Assembly: GCA_021817045.1 (NCBI GenBank)
Contig: JAKAWG010000043.1
Location: 1 to 41,683 of the forward strand
DNA: 41,683 nt
From: Acidobacteriota bacterium
GTDB taxonomy: Bacteria > Acidobacteriota > Terriglobia > UBA7540
Direction of reading: 5' to 3'
A model generated the notes under the pieces. The model was not told the DNA's origin. It was given only the letters and a program-made list of their open reading frames with translations, and made no database searches. Positions 15,906 through 24,238 of the stretch are shown here, one piece after another (position 1 is the first letter of the stretch; every line of letters begins with the position of its first letter). A program made the translations under genes and the position numbers.

Positions 15906-17279
15906 ATGGCAAATCAGCTAAATAAACAGTCAATTGCGGACCTTTGCGCCGCGTTGCAGGAAGCCCGGGACCGAACTCTTGAGTTGATTGCGGATCTGAG
16001 TGACGAGCAGATGATCGGGCCGCGTCTCAACATCGTCAACCCGCTCCGGTGGGAAATCGGGCATGTGGGATGGTTTCAAGAATACTGGATACTGCGTCAT
16101 TTCCGGGGACGGACGCCGACAAATGCTGAAGGGGACCGCCTTTACAACTCCGCGCGCATCCCTCACGACACCCGATGGGATTTGCCTCTTCCATCAAAAG
16201 CGGAGGTGGTTGATTACATCCAAGAGATTCTTGGCAGCGTGAAACGACTCGCTTTTTCGTCCGGACCGGCGGAGAAAATCAACGGTTATGACGAGAGCTA
16301 TTTCCTTCGCCTGGCGCTCTCTCACGAGTATATGCACGCCGAAGCGATTACCTACACGCGCCAGACTCTCGGGTATTCGCGGCCGAAACTTAGCATCGTT
16401 GGCAAGGAGAATGATGGCAGCCAGCGCGCGCAAGCCCGTTCCATCGAAGAAAAGCGCGCGGGCCGGCCGGTCGATCTGTTGCCGGACGCCCAGATTCCGG
16501 GCGGCATCTTCCTTCTAGGAAGCACGCCGGGCACAACGTTTGTGTTTGACAATGAACAGTGGGCGCATGAGGTCAACGTAAAGCCCTTTCGTATCGCACG
16601 CAGGGCGGTGACTCAGGCTCAGTTCGCAGCGTTCGTTGAGGATGGAGGCTATACGCGGAGGGACTTTTGGATAGCGGACGGCTGGCGATGGCGGGAAAGC
16701 ACTCAAGCCGAGCACCCTGTCTACTGGCGAAAGGAGAGCTCCGGTGGGTGGTCCCGCCGCGACTTTGATGCATGGGTTCCGCTGGAAGCACGCCGGCCCG
16801 TACTTCACGTCAACTGGTACGAAGCCGATGCTTACTGCCGCTGGGCCGGTCGTCGCCTGCCGACCGAGGCGGAGTGGGAGATGGCAGCGAGCGCGGAGCC
16901 CGCACTACGTGGTGGCGTTACAAGCCGCAAGCGGCTCTTTCCTTGGGGTGACGAGCTTCCAACTTCAGACCGCGCCAACCTTGATTGGCGGGCGATGAGC
17001 TGCGTCGAAGCCGATGCTTTGCCCGCAGGCGACAGCGCGTTCGGATGCCGGCAGATGATCGGGAACGTTTGGGAGTGGTCGGGAACTGATTTTGGTCCCT
17101 ATCCCGGCTTCTCTCCCGGCCCGTACAAGGAATATTCGGCACCTTGGTTTGGGGATCATAAAGTGCTGCGCGGCGGCTGCTGGGCTACCCGTTCCGGGTT
17201 GATCCGGAACAACTATCGCAACTTCTATCAGCCTCACCGGCGCGACGTTTGGGCGGGTTTTCGCACCTGTTCATTATAG
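15906..17279 (+). CDS. senA: Selenoneine synthase SenA (EgtB-like iron enzyme)
   Basis: A 457-residue EgtB-type non-heme iron enzyme. The N-terminal DinB-like four-helix domain carries the three-histidine iron site: H53 in EIGHVGW, and H140 and H144 in SHEYMH. The C-terminal FGE-sulfatase-like domain (about 195-457) has VNWYEADAYCRWAGRRLPTE, GNVWEW and ends RNFYQPHRRDVWAGFRTC, the signature of the EgtB variant now known as SenA. SenA joins a seleno-sugar to hercynine to make selenoneine precursors; EgtB would use a thiol donor. The SenA call rests mainly on the next gene, a SenB-type selenosugar synthase 7 bp downstream. EgtD, which makes hercynine, is not in the window. Confidence 0.85.
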   Translation: MANQLNKQSIADLCAALQEARDRTLELIADLSDEQMIGPRLNIVNPLRWEIGHVGWFQEYWILRHFRGRTPTNAEGDRLYNSARIPHDTRWDLPLPSKAEVVDYIQEILGSVKRLAFSSGPAEKINGYDESYFLRLALSHEYMHAEAITYTRQTLGYSRPKLSIVGKENDGSQRAQARSIEEKRAGRPVDLLPDAQIPGGIFLLGSTPGTTFVFDNEQWAHEVNVKPFRIARRAVTQAQFAAFVEDGGYTRRDFWIADGWRWRESTQAEHPVYWRKESSGGWSRRDFDAWVPLEARRPVLHVNWYEADAYCRWAGRRLPTEAEWEMAASAEPALRGGVTSRKRLFPWGDELPTSDRANLDWRAMSCVEADALPAGDSAFGCRQMIGNVWEWSGTDFGPYPGFSPGPYKEYSAPWFGDHKVLRGGCWATRSGLIRNNYRNFYQPHRRDVWAGFRTCSL

Positions 17280-17286
17280 AGAGGCA

Positions 17287-18255
17287 ATGAAGATAGGGAT
17301 TGTCACTCCGGCACCGCCCCGGACGCACTACGGCAACCGGATGACCGCGCTCCGTTGGACGCGGATTTTGAGAGCTTGCGGCCACCGCGTCACGCTGGCG
17401 CAATCCTACGCGGGAGAGCCTTACGATGTGTTGATTGCCCTGCACGCGCGGCGCAGTTACCCTGCCATTCGCCATTTTCACCAACGCTACCCTGACCGAC
17501 CGCTTGTGGTTGCCTTGACGGGGACCGATCTCTACCGCGACTTGCCGCGCAGCCGCCACGCGCAAAAGTCTCTGGAACTGGCCGCTCGCCTTGTCACTCT
17601 GCAAGCAAAGGCGCTCGAAGAACTGCATCCTGCCCATCGCAAAAAGGCTAGCGTGATTCACCAGTCAGCTTGCATCGCGCCCCGGAATTCAAACCAGCGG
17701 CGCGAAGCCGGACTAAACGGGAGCTTCGACGTATGCGTGATCGGCCATTTGCGGCCGGTGAAGGACCCCTTCCGGCCCGCACTCGCGGCGCGACGGCTTC
17801 CAGCGGCATCGCGCGTTCGCATCTTGCACCTCGGCGCGGCGATGACTCCCGAGTTTGAGGACCTCGCCCGCGCGGAAATGAGACGAAATCCGCGCTATCG
17901 GTGGCTCGGAGAACAGCCGCATTGGAAGGCAATACAAATCCTTGCCCGTAGCTCGCTGTGCGTCCTTTCTTCGAGGCTTGAGGGCGGCGCGAACGCGTTA
18001 TCGGAAGCGATTGCTAACCGCACTCCCGTCCTTGCCTCAAAAATTCCGGGTTCTGTTGGCATATTGGGAAAAAACTATCCGGGCTACTTCAGGGTCGGTG
18101 ACACCGGCGGGTTGGCCCGGTTGCTCAGCCGTGCGGAGACGGATCGGTCGTTTCTTGCCCGACTTCGATCTCACTGCGCGCAGCGCGCACCTCTCATTGA
18201 CGCCGGGCGGGAAAAGGCCGCCTGGATACGACTGCTGAATGAATTGAGAGGCTGA
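17287..18255 (+). CDS. senB: Selenosugar synthase SenB (TIGR04348-type glycosyltransferase)
   Basis: A 322-residue GT-B fold protein. The N-terminus MKIGIVTPAPP, then YGNRMTALRWTRIL, LIALHARRSYPAIRHF and VALTGTDLYRDL, is characteristic of the TIGR04348 family, identified as SenB, which forms 1-seleno-beta-D-GlcNAc from UDP-GlcNAc and selenophosphate. The C-terminal nucleotide-sugar half includes CVIGHLRPVKDPF, RWLGEQPHWKAIQILARS and LSSRLEGGANALSEAIANRTPVLAS. It begins 7 bp after senA with a GAGAGG ribosome site, so the two are coupled. The third usual gene, senC (a SelD-like selenophosphate synthetase), is not downstream; selenophosphate would have to come from a SelD encoded elsewhere. Confidence 0.88.
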   Translation: MKIGIVTPAPPRTHYGNRMTALRWTRILRACGHRVTLAQSYAGEPYDVLIALHARRSYPAIRHFHQRYPDRPLVVALTGTDLYRDLPRSRHAQKSLELAARLVTLQAKALEELHPAHRKKASVIHQSACIAPRNSNQRREAGLNGSFDVCVIGHLRPVKDPFRPALAARRLPAASRVRILHLGAAMTPEFEDLARAEMRRNPRYRWLGEQPHWKAIQILARSSLCVLSSRLEGGANALSEAIANRTPVLASKIPGSVGILGKNYPGYFRVGDTGGLARLLSRAETDRSFLARLRSHCAQRAPLIDAGREKAAWIRLLNELRG

Positions 18256-18261
18256 CATCGA

Positions 18262-18291
18262 GCACGGATTCGCAACCGTGCGAATATTTTC
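18262..18291 (+). terminator. Probable intrinsic terminator after senB
   Basis: Stem GCACGG (18262-18267) and CCGTGC (18276-18281) with an 8-nt loop, followed by GAATATTTTCG. The T run is short, so termination may be partial. It separates senB from the Gfo/Idh/MocA gene. Confidence 0.45.
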
Positions 18292-18321
18292 GCCCAGCAG
18301 ATCGTGTCGAAAGGAGGGATC

Positions 18322-19329
18322 GTGCAGATTCAGAAAGTCCAATGGGGCGTGCTGAGTACAGCCCGAATCGCCGTTCGAAAAGTCATTCCAGCGATGCAAA
18401 AGGGCGAATGGACACAAGTCGTGGCCATTGCTTCGAGGGACAGGCGGAAGGCTGAAGACGCGGCTCGGGCGCTCTCCATCTCGAGAGCTTACGGATCGTA
18501 TGACGAGCTCTTGGCAGATCCCGAAATCGACGCGGTCTATATTCCGCTGCCCAATCATCTCCACGTCCCCTGGACGCTCAAGGCAGCAAAAGCCGGTAAA
18601 CACGTGCTGTGCGAGAAACCGCTCAGCTTGACGGCGGACGAAGCCCGGCGGTTGTTGACCATTCGAGATCAGGCGGGAGTGAAAATTGGCGAGGCGTTTA
18701 TGGTGCGCGTCCATCCGCAGTGGCTTTTCGCGCGCGAGTTGATCCGTTCCGGAAGCATCGGTAAGTTGCGGTCCATTGTGGGCTACTTCAGCTATTTCAA
18801 CCGGGATGCCTCCAATATCCGCAATGTTCGTGAATATGGCGGCGGAGCATTGATGGATATTGGCTGTTACCCGATTCACGTCTCCCGGTATATGTTTGGC
18901 GAAGAGCCCCTGCGCGTAATGGGCTTGGTGGAGCGTGATCTCACGTTCCAGGTTGACAGCCTGACTTCAGCCGTTTTGGAGTTTCCATCCGGCCAATCCA
19001 TCTTCACCTGCAGCACTCAGCTAACGTATTACCAGAAAATGCACTTCCTGGGAACCAAGGGACGGATCGAGATTGAGATTCCATTCAATGCCCCCAATGA
19101 CCGCCCGTGCCGGATCTTTATCGACGACGGAAAAGCAGGTTCGAATGGAGGTGTGACGGAAAAATCGTTCCCAGTTTGCGACCAGTACACGCTTCAAGGC
19201 GACGCTTTTTCGAAAGCCATTCGCGGAAAGGGAGAAATCCCGGTTTCCCTAGAGGACTCGGTCGGCAACATGTCTGTGATTGAAGCGGTTTTCCGTTCGG
19301 CTGACTCGGGCAAGTGGGAAAAACCTTAG
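18322..19329 (+). CDS. Gfo/Idh/MocA family oxidoreductase
   Basis: A 335-residue NAD(P)-dependent sugar or cyclitol dehydrogenase. The Rossmann start is QWGVLSTARIA, and AVYIPLPNHLHVPW and HVLCEKPLSLTADEA carry the family EKP motif with the conserved Lys. GGGALMDIGCYPIH holds the catalytic D-x3-H-type motif. GTG 18322 is chosen because AGGAGG lies just upstream and the product begins where the family normally does; GTG 18304 is an alternative. It is typical of enzymes oxidising glucose or xylose derivatives; the substrate is unknown. A terminator-like hairpin lies between it and senB. Confidence 0.87.
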   Translation: MQIQKVQWGVLSTARIAVRKVIPAMQKGEWTQVVAIASRDRRKAEDAARALSISRAYGSYDELLADPEIDAVYIPLPNHLHVPWTLKAAKAGKHVLCEKPLSLTADEARRLLTIRDQAGVKIGEAFMVRVHPQWLFARELIRSGSIGKLRSIVGYFSYFNRDASNIRNVREYGGGALMDIGCYPIHVSRYMFGEEPLRVMGLVERDLTFQVDSLTSAVLEFPSGQSIFTCSTQLTYYQKMHFLGTKGRIEIEIPFNAPNDRPCRIFIDDGKAGSNGGVTEKSFPVCDQYTLQGDAFSKAIRGKGEIPVSLEDSVGNMSVIEAVFRSADSGKWEKP

Positions 19330-19395
19330 CGCGGATCATTCATGAAAGGAATCCTGTTCCCGAAAGGGCGGAATTTGAATCCCGCTAAATTTCGC

Positions 19396-19424
19396 TTGCA
19401 ATTGGTCGAGATAAGAGTTACAAA
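19396..19424 (+). promoter_or_regulatory. Sigma-70-like promoter of putative small RNA
   Basis: TTGCAA at 19396-19401 and TACAAA at 19419-19424 are separated by 17 bp. Each matches four of six consensus bases. It points to the structured region that ends in a strong terminator. Confidence 0.4.
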
Positions 19425-19430
19425 GAAGGT

Positions 19431-19592
19431 GTGGAGACGGTAGGACGCCAAAGTCCACCGCGGAAACACAAGTAAATCGCACACCGCTCTTGCGGTGCGT
19501 ACCGTCGGCGGCGCCCTGCAGACGTCGTCGCGGCGAGCAGAAAAGGCAGTAGGGAAAACAGGGAACTCGGTCACGAGTTCCCTGTTTTCGTT
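19431..19592 (+). ncRNA. Candidate structured small RNA
   Basis: No gene fits here, yet the region has a promoter-like sequence, internal pairing and a strong terminator. GACGGTA (19436-19442) pairs perfectly with TACCGTC (19500-19506). Inside this closing stem are GGAC-GCCAAA-GTCC and the hairpin CACCGC-TCTT-GCGGTG (19482-19497). The 3' part ends in the 15-bp terminator hairpin. The next gene downstream is on the opposite strand, so this is not a riboswitch for a plus-strand gene in view. I cannot match it to a named RNA family. Confidence 0.5.
19555..19588. terminator. Strong bidirectional intrinsic terminator
   Basis: Perfect 15-bp arms AAAACAGGGAACTCG (19555-19569) and CGAGTTCCCTGTTTT (19574-19588) with loop GTCA. 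A/T runs at both stem ends let it act in both directions: for the plus-strand small RNA and for the convergent GH172 gene. Confidence 0.85.
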
Positions 19593-19725
19593 TTGTGGCC
19601 CGTGCCCGAAAAAACGAGCGACGCCGTCTTCTGAACGCTCCTGTCGCGGCATCAGGTCGCTTCCGCATATTTTTCATCAACCTCTTGGAAGCTCGGATGG
19701 CTCCTTCCTGAGCCGGGTGGGCCCC

Positions 19726-20841
19726 CTATCTGGGTGGGGGATAGGCGGCACTCCGGTTGGGAGCCACGCGTTCCACATAAGGGGGCAGCGCCGGGGCGGC
19801 GTGGGTGCCTGACTGGTACCAAAAAGCCACGCTGGTGTAATCATCGTGGCTGGGAACCTGCCGGTGGTTTTGGTTGCGCTGGTCTTGGATTTCGACTCTC
19901 AAGGATTTCTGAAACCGGATGGGATTGGCCAAGTACCAGCGGTACATCAGGTTCATTCCAGCATCCATCAGAATATAACCGCTGTACACATAAGAGTAAG
20001 TATGGTCAAAGCCCCAGCAGGAACCGTATTCGTCCTCGGTTCCCGGCGTATGGGTCCATTTCTTCCCGTCCACGTAGAAGATCGTGTCTCCTTCTCCCCA
20101 CCATCCTTTGTACTTCGTATTCACGTAAAGGAAGTTACCCACATACTGTCCTCGGCCCCTTACCTCGAGTAACTGATGGAGGCCGTCGCGGGTTGGATTC
20201 GAGCGGTACCAGGCGGCGTGCAGGCGGCTCGTTTCGCCGGCAAAAGCCGCATCTTTCTCGTCGTCGATGCCGTAGGCGACTGAACGCGAATACACTCGGT
20301 CGCCGTCGTTTACCAGCACGAAGCGGGCCCGCTTGGAAAAAGGCATGGGCAGATAACTCATGTAGCAGTAATGGTTGATCTGCATGGGAAGAGATTGATA
20401 GTCGATAGTCCGATGGCCAAAGGCACCGAAGAAGCTCCAAAGCGGCACGCGGATGCTGGGTTCGGGTGCGTTATCCCAAAAAACCTCGAGGACTAAGCCA
20501 GGATACATGAAGCCGGTTTCATCAGTTGGATGCAAGTGCCCGTCGTCCGTGAAATAAAAGTACACGATCTTACCCGGACCCTGGAAATTCGCCAACACGA
20601 GTTCTTTGCCTGGAGGCAGGTTGACTCTGTGGTACTCCACATGGTCTCTGAAGGAGCCGCCCGTGATTCGAAACAGGTCTCCAAGCTGCGCTTCGGCGGG
20701 AGTCGGTCCTATGGTCGCTAGCATGGATGCCATCGCAAGCAGCCAGCTCGTAACGAATTTGCGGGCAATTCGACGAGAGTGGCCTTTTGCCTTGGTTGGC
20801 GATGGTGCGGACCCGTGATTGAGAAAACCAGAAGCGCTCAC
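19726..20841 (-). CDS. DUF2961 family glycoside hydrolase (GH172-like), exported
   Basis: A 371-residue protein. GTG 20841 is the start, with GGAGG 5 bp upstream. A basic N-region is followed by a hydrophobic segment (FVTSWLLAMASMLATIG) and cleavage near AEAQ, so it is secreted. The body matches DUF2961/GH172: GPGKIVYFYFTDDG, LEVFWDNAPEPSIRVPLWSFFG, HYCYMSYLPMPFSKRARFVL and the late KSLRVEIQDQ segment. GH172 enzymes act on alpha-fructofuranosides or arabinofuranosides in trimers. The specificity here is unknown. It lies next to bioA but shows no sign of belonging to that pathway. Confidence 0.82.
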   Translation of the reverse strand: MSASGFLNHGSAPSPTKAKGHSRRIARKFVTSWLLAMASMLATIGPTPAEAQLGDLFRITGGSFRDHVEYHRVNLPPGKELVLANFQGPGKIVYFYFTDDGHLHPTDETGFMYPGLVLEVFWDNAPEPSIRVPLWSFFGAFGHRTIDYQSLPMQINHYCYMSYLPMPFSKRARFVLVNDGDRVYSRSVAYGIDDEKDAAFAGETSRLHAAWYRSNPTRDGLHQLLEVRGRGQYVGNFLYVNTKYKGWWGEGDTIFYVDGKKWTHTPGTEDEYGSCWGFDHTYSYVYSGYILMDAGMNLMYRWYLANPIRFQKSLRVEIQDQRNQNHRQVPSHDDYTSVAFWYQSGTHAAPALPPYVERVAPNRSAAYPPPR

Positions 20842-20911
20842 GATAACCTCCTCTGACCGCGGGCCGCGTTCTCATTCGCACCCGGCAGAAATGTTCCGTT
20901 CAACCCACTCT

Positions 20912-22213
20912 TTATGCAAACACTCGTTGATCCACCGCCGCGAGCGCTTCCTCGATGACGTCGTAAACGTACCCGAGTTCCTCGAGCCTAATGGCGTAGG
21001 GCGGTAGCACGTATACGACGTTTCCCAATGGACGCAGCAGCACTCCCTTCGAGATGAAGAAATCGTAGAGGTGCGGGCGCAGGGACGAAAGATAACCCGC
21101 GTCGTCGGCCTTCAACTCGATGGCCGCGATGGTTCCGATGGTGCGGACGTCGAAGACGGCGGGGTGGGTCGCAAAGTGGGGCAGCCGCTCCTGGTGCGTC
21201 TGGGCGATGGCGGCGATGCGGTCGAAGACCGGTTCTTCGCGGAAGATTTTCAGGTTGGCAAGCGCGGCGGCGCAGGCAATCGGATTCGCCGTGTAAGAAT
21301 GGCCGTGGAAAAAAGTGTGGCGGCGGTCCGGCCGGCAAAACGCTTCGTGGACGCGCGCCGTACAAAGCGTCGCGCCCAGAGGAAGAAATCCTCCCGTAAG
21401 CCCTTTCGAGAGGCACATAAGGTCCGGCTCGATTTCGGCCACATCGCAGGCGAACATCCGGCCGCACCGGCCGAACCCTGTGAGCACTTCATCGGCGATA
21501 AGGAGCACATCGTAGCGCCGCGTGAGATCACGAATCTTACGTAGAAATTCCAGCGGATGCACAATCATGCCGCCCGCGCCTTGCAGCAGCGGCTCGACAA
21601 TTACCGCCGCGGTCTCGCCCGCGCGCCGGTCGAGCAGGGCTTCGAGGCTATCCGCGCACTCAACCGAGCACGTCGCCCGCGTCTTCCCCACCGGACAGCG
21701 AAAGCACGTGGCCGAATGCACCCGGTCAACCGGGAAGAGCAGGTGGCCGAAGGCGGCCGTAAAGTCAGAATCGTCACCCACCGACATGGCACCCACCGTG
21801 TCGCCGTGATAAGCGTGTTCCAGGGCAATCAGCCGAGCCTTCCGATCTTCGCCGCGGTTGCGCCAGAACTGCACGGCCATCTTCAGCGCCACCTCGACCG
21901 CCGTCGAGCCGTCATCGGAAAAGAACAGGTGGCTGAGCGAGGCGGGAATCACCTCGGCGAGCCCCGCCGCCAGTTCTTCGGCCTTTTCGTGCGTGAAGCC
22001 GGCGTAAATGACCTGTTCGAGGCGCTGCGCTTGTTCTGCGATGGCCGCAGCGATCCTCGGATGGGCGTGGCCGTGCAGCGTGACCCACCAGGAAGAGATG
22101 GCGTCAATCAGCCGGCGCCCATCGGCCGTATAGAGATAGATGCCCTCGGCGCGCACAATCGGGATCGGCGCCGGATCAAGCGTGGAGTGGGTGTAAGGGT
22201 GCCAGATGTTCAA
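20912..22213 (-). CDS. bioA: Adenosylmethionine-8-amino-7-oxononanoate transaminase
   Basis: A 433-residue class III PLP aminotransferase of biotin synthesis, making 7,8-diaminopelargonate from KAPA and SAM. The start IWHPYTH and the SSWWVTLHGHAHP segment are diagnostic of BioA. The PLP lysine is in LSKGLTGGFLPL, and the PLP-binding Asp is in LIADEVLTGFGRCG. The start lies 4 bp after the stop of the hydrolase gene upstream, so it seems cotranscribed with it and not with bioBFD, which lies 2 kb away on the same strand. Confidence 0.96.
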   Translation of the reverse strand: MNIWHPYTHSTLDPAPIPIVRAEGIYLYTADGRRLIDAISSWWVTLHGHAHPRIAAAIAEQAQRLEQVIYAGFTHEKAEELAAGLAEVIPASLSHLFFSDDGSTAVEVALKMAVQFWRNRGEDRKARLIALEHAYHGDTVGAMSVGDDSDFTAAFGHLLFPVDRVHSATCFRCPVGKTRATCSVECADSLEALLDRRAGETAAVIVEPLLQGAGGMIVHPLEFLRKIRDLTRRYDVLLIADEVLTGFGRCGRMFACDVAEIEPDLMCLSKGLTGGFLPLGATLCTARVHEAFCRPDRRHTFFHGHSYTANPIACAAALANLKIFREEPVFDRIAAIAQTHQERLPHFATHPAVFDVRTIGTIAAIELKADDAGYLSSLRPHLYDFFISKGVLLRPLGNVVYVLPPYAIRLEELGYVYDVIEEALAAVDQRVFA

Positions 22214-22217
22214 TGGA

Positions 22218-23489
22218 CTATTTCATCAGCTTGCGGTGGACGGAAATGGCCTCACGGTTTGCAGCCGTGACTCCAGTCAGGAACCGTGTGTAAGGCTGGT
22301 CCTTGATGTTCACAAGCCCGTAGTTCGAGTTCTCACCGTCGAAGCGTCCCTGTTTGGGTTCATCACACCATTCAAACCACTGGAATCCGACCGCTTGGGG
22401 AAGGCTTTCGAGCCGTGTGACGAAGTCCTTATAGGCGCGAGCGCGAGCGCCCTGATTGGGCACTTTAGGCCCGGCGCCTCGCGTATTCGGCAATCCGGAA
22501 TCCTCAGCACGGAAGGCAAATTCTGCTACCAGGATGGGCCGGCGCGACACCTTATAAATATGCTCAACCGTTGGGCGCGGATCAAAGCTATAAGTGTCCA
22601 CCGAGATCACATCCGCCGCACGGAAAGCGCGCAGCACGGAGTCGGGCGGCGAGCCGGCAAATTTCGCTCCGAGATAGAGATGGTTGGAATCGGCCGCGTG
22701 GATGGCTCTAGCGCAAACCCGGAAATAACGCCGAGCCACCATTCCCAGAAAAACGAGATTGTCGGTCTGGAAGGCCGGAGTCGTGCTCGCAGAGGGAACA
22801 TCCGCAAAACTGGCGGCACGGACGCCCCAGGCCTGGTTCAGCCGCTGAATATGACCCGAATATCGCTTCCTTAGGAACTCGACGGCGTGCTGTCTGCCGG
22901 GCGAATGCGCTCCCAAATTCAGGTACATCGTCAGCATATTCTGCTTCCCGCGCCAATCGGGTCCCCAACGCAACTCGTTGTCGCTGAAGTAACCGACTAG
23001 GTACGGATCGTGAGCGCGAGGTGCGCAGTCCTCCTCCGCAATCCGGCGGGCGGTGGTTTCGAAACGAGGGGTGTAAACGTCCGCGGGTATTCCCTTCCGC
23101 CAGTTCGCCCCGGAGCGGGCCGCGATGTTCAGGAGGACTGTGTAGGGCATTTTGCGGGTCCACAGAGCCGGATCGCTCCACGCTCCGAGGGTGTTGAATC
23201 CCCAGGAGCGGAGGCGGCCGATCTCGGCGTCCGCCCAGGCATTCTTTGTAGGATAAAAATTCCGGACGTGGTCAAGGTAAGGGTAGATCGTGGTTCCCTG
23301 AATCTCAGCTCCATGGTATGAGACAGTGTCCACGCCTATTGAAATCGTCAGGTGGCCGGAGGGTGTGACAAACCACCATACACCTGACCGCTGCTCCACG
23401 CGGAAGTAGCCTCCAGCGCCATAAACCTTCGCCGAGACAGCAAAAATGCAAACCAGACCCGCCGCGGCGATTCTGCATTTCAACTTCAT
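22218..23489 (-). CDS. Exported agarase-like glycoside hydrolase
   Basis: A 423-residue protein with a signal peptide (MKLKCRIAAAGLVCIFAVSA, cleavage near VYGAG). The body is a TIM-barrel hydrolase of the agarase-like (GH50-related) type: WWFVTPSGHLTISIGVDTV, RLRSWGFNTLGAWSD, then the acid/base glutamate in GYFSDNELRWG and the probable nucleophile in PILVAEFAFRAED. FQWFEWCDEPKQGRFDGENSN closes the barrel. The substrate is probably a galactan or another complex polysaccharide; this is inferred. It directly precedes bioA (4 bp), an unusual pairing. Confidence 0.78.
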   Translation of the reverse strand: MKLKCRIAAAGLVCIFAVSAKVYGAGGYFRVEQRSGVWWFVTPSGHLTISIGVDTVSYHGAEIQGTTIYPYLDHVRNFYPTKNAWADAEIGRLRSWGFNTLGAWSDPALWTRKMPYTVLLNIAARSGANWRKGIPADVYTPRFETTARRIAEEDCAPRAHDPYLVGYFSDNELRWGPDWRGKQNMLTMYLNLGAHSPGRQHAVEFLRKRYSGHIQRLNQAWGVRAASFADVPSASTTPAFQTDNLVFLGMVARRYFRVCARAIHAADSNHLYLGAKFAGSPPDSVLRAFRAADVISVDTYSFDPRPTVEHIYKVSRRPILVAEFAFRAEDSGLPNTRGAGPKVPNQGARARAYKDFVTRLESLPQAVGFQWFEWCDEPKQGRFDGENSNYGLVNIKDQPYTRFLTGVTAANREAISVHRKLMK

Positions 23490-23592
23490 CCGGCTCGACC
23501 TTCTGTTCGATCGAATTTATGAACGAATCTCAAATATGTTGTGATCGTGTCTCCCCATCGGTCGGTTAGTTTCATATTGCCATAATCCGTAC

Positions 23593-23621
23593 TTGACAAC
23601 CCATCTCTTTCGCGTTACACG
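23593..23621 (+). promoter_or_regulatory. Possible sigma-70 promoter of the DUF4870 gene
   Basis: A perfect TTGACA (23593-23598) with 17 bp to TACACG (23616-23621), a weak -10. It would give a leader of about 130 nt. The 269-bp gap 23490-23758 lies between divergent genes and must hold promoters in both directions. Confidence 0.35.
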
Positions 23622-23758
23622 TCTTCTCAGGAAGGCACTCTCGAACAACGGGAAGACATCGCGTCATTGAGGCGCTGACGTGTGCGCTGCGGACGCGACA
23701 GCAAAGGGCGCCGAATGAAGAGGTTAGGTGGCGCCTATTAGCGAGGGAGGGTAAGGCC

Positions 23759-24238
23759 ATGGCGTTCTGTTCAAAGTGCGGTGCGAAATTGGAGGAAGGT
23801 GTGGTTTTTTGCGGGTCGTGCGGAGCGCCCTCCGGGGTCCCTTCGGGCGGGGCAGGGCAAGGGGCGGCCGTTGGGGCCAGGAGCAGCGCGATGTCTTCGA
23901 ACATCGCCGGCTTGCTGGCTTATATCGCCGGTTTTATCACCGGGATCATCTTTCTGGTGGTTGAGCCTTACAAGAATGACAGGTTCGTTCGGTTCCATGC
24001 GTTTCAGTCGATTTTCTTTTGCGCGGCGTACATCGCCGTTGCCATTGCCTGGGGGATCCTTTCGGCGACCCTGTTCGCAATCAGCCTTGGGATTTTGTGG
24101 CACCTCGTGTTCACGGTGTGGGTTTTGATCCGCATCGGATTTTTCGCCTTGTGGCTCTTTCTCATGTACAAGGCTTACAACAACGAGCGCTTTATGCTGC
24201 CGGTGATTGGCCCGCTGGCCGCGAAGCAGGCAGGTTAA
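23759..24238 (+). CDS. Zinc-ribbon DUF4870-like membrane protein
   Basis: A 159-residue protein. The N-terminus is a zinc ribbon: CSKCGAKLEEG then CGSCGAP (two CxxC). After a Gly-rich linker come about three membrane helices in the DUF4870/Tic20-like pattern, with the conserved RFHAFQSIFF motif. AGGGAGGG precedes ATG 23759. The function of this family is unknown. It is encoded against the direction of the biotin genes on both sides and its stop overlaps the bioD stop by 4 bp. Confidence 0.85.
   Translation: MAFCSKCGAKLEEGVVFCGSCGAPSGVPSGGAGQGAAVGARSSAMSSNIAGLLAYIAGFITGIIFLVVEPYKNDRFVRFHAFQSIFFCAAYIAVAIAWGILSATLFAISLGILWHLVFTVWVLIRIGFFALWLFLMYKAYNNERFMLPVIGPLAAKQAG

Noticed and set aside
19396..19592. 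Riboswitch for a neighbouring gene
   Set aside because: The structured RNA is on the plus strand and ends in a terminator, while the next gene is convergent; no known aptamer core was recognised.
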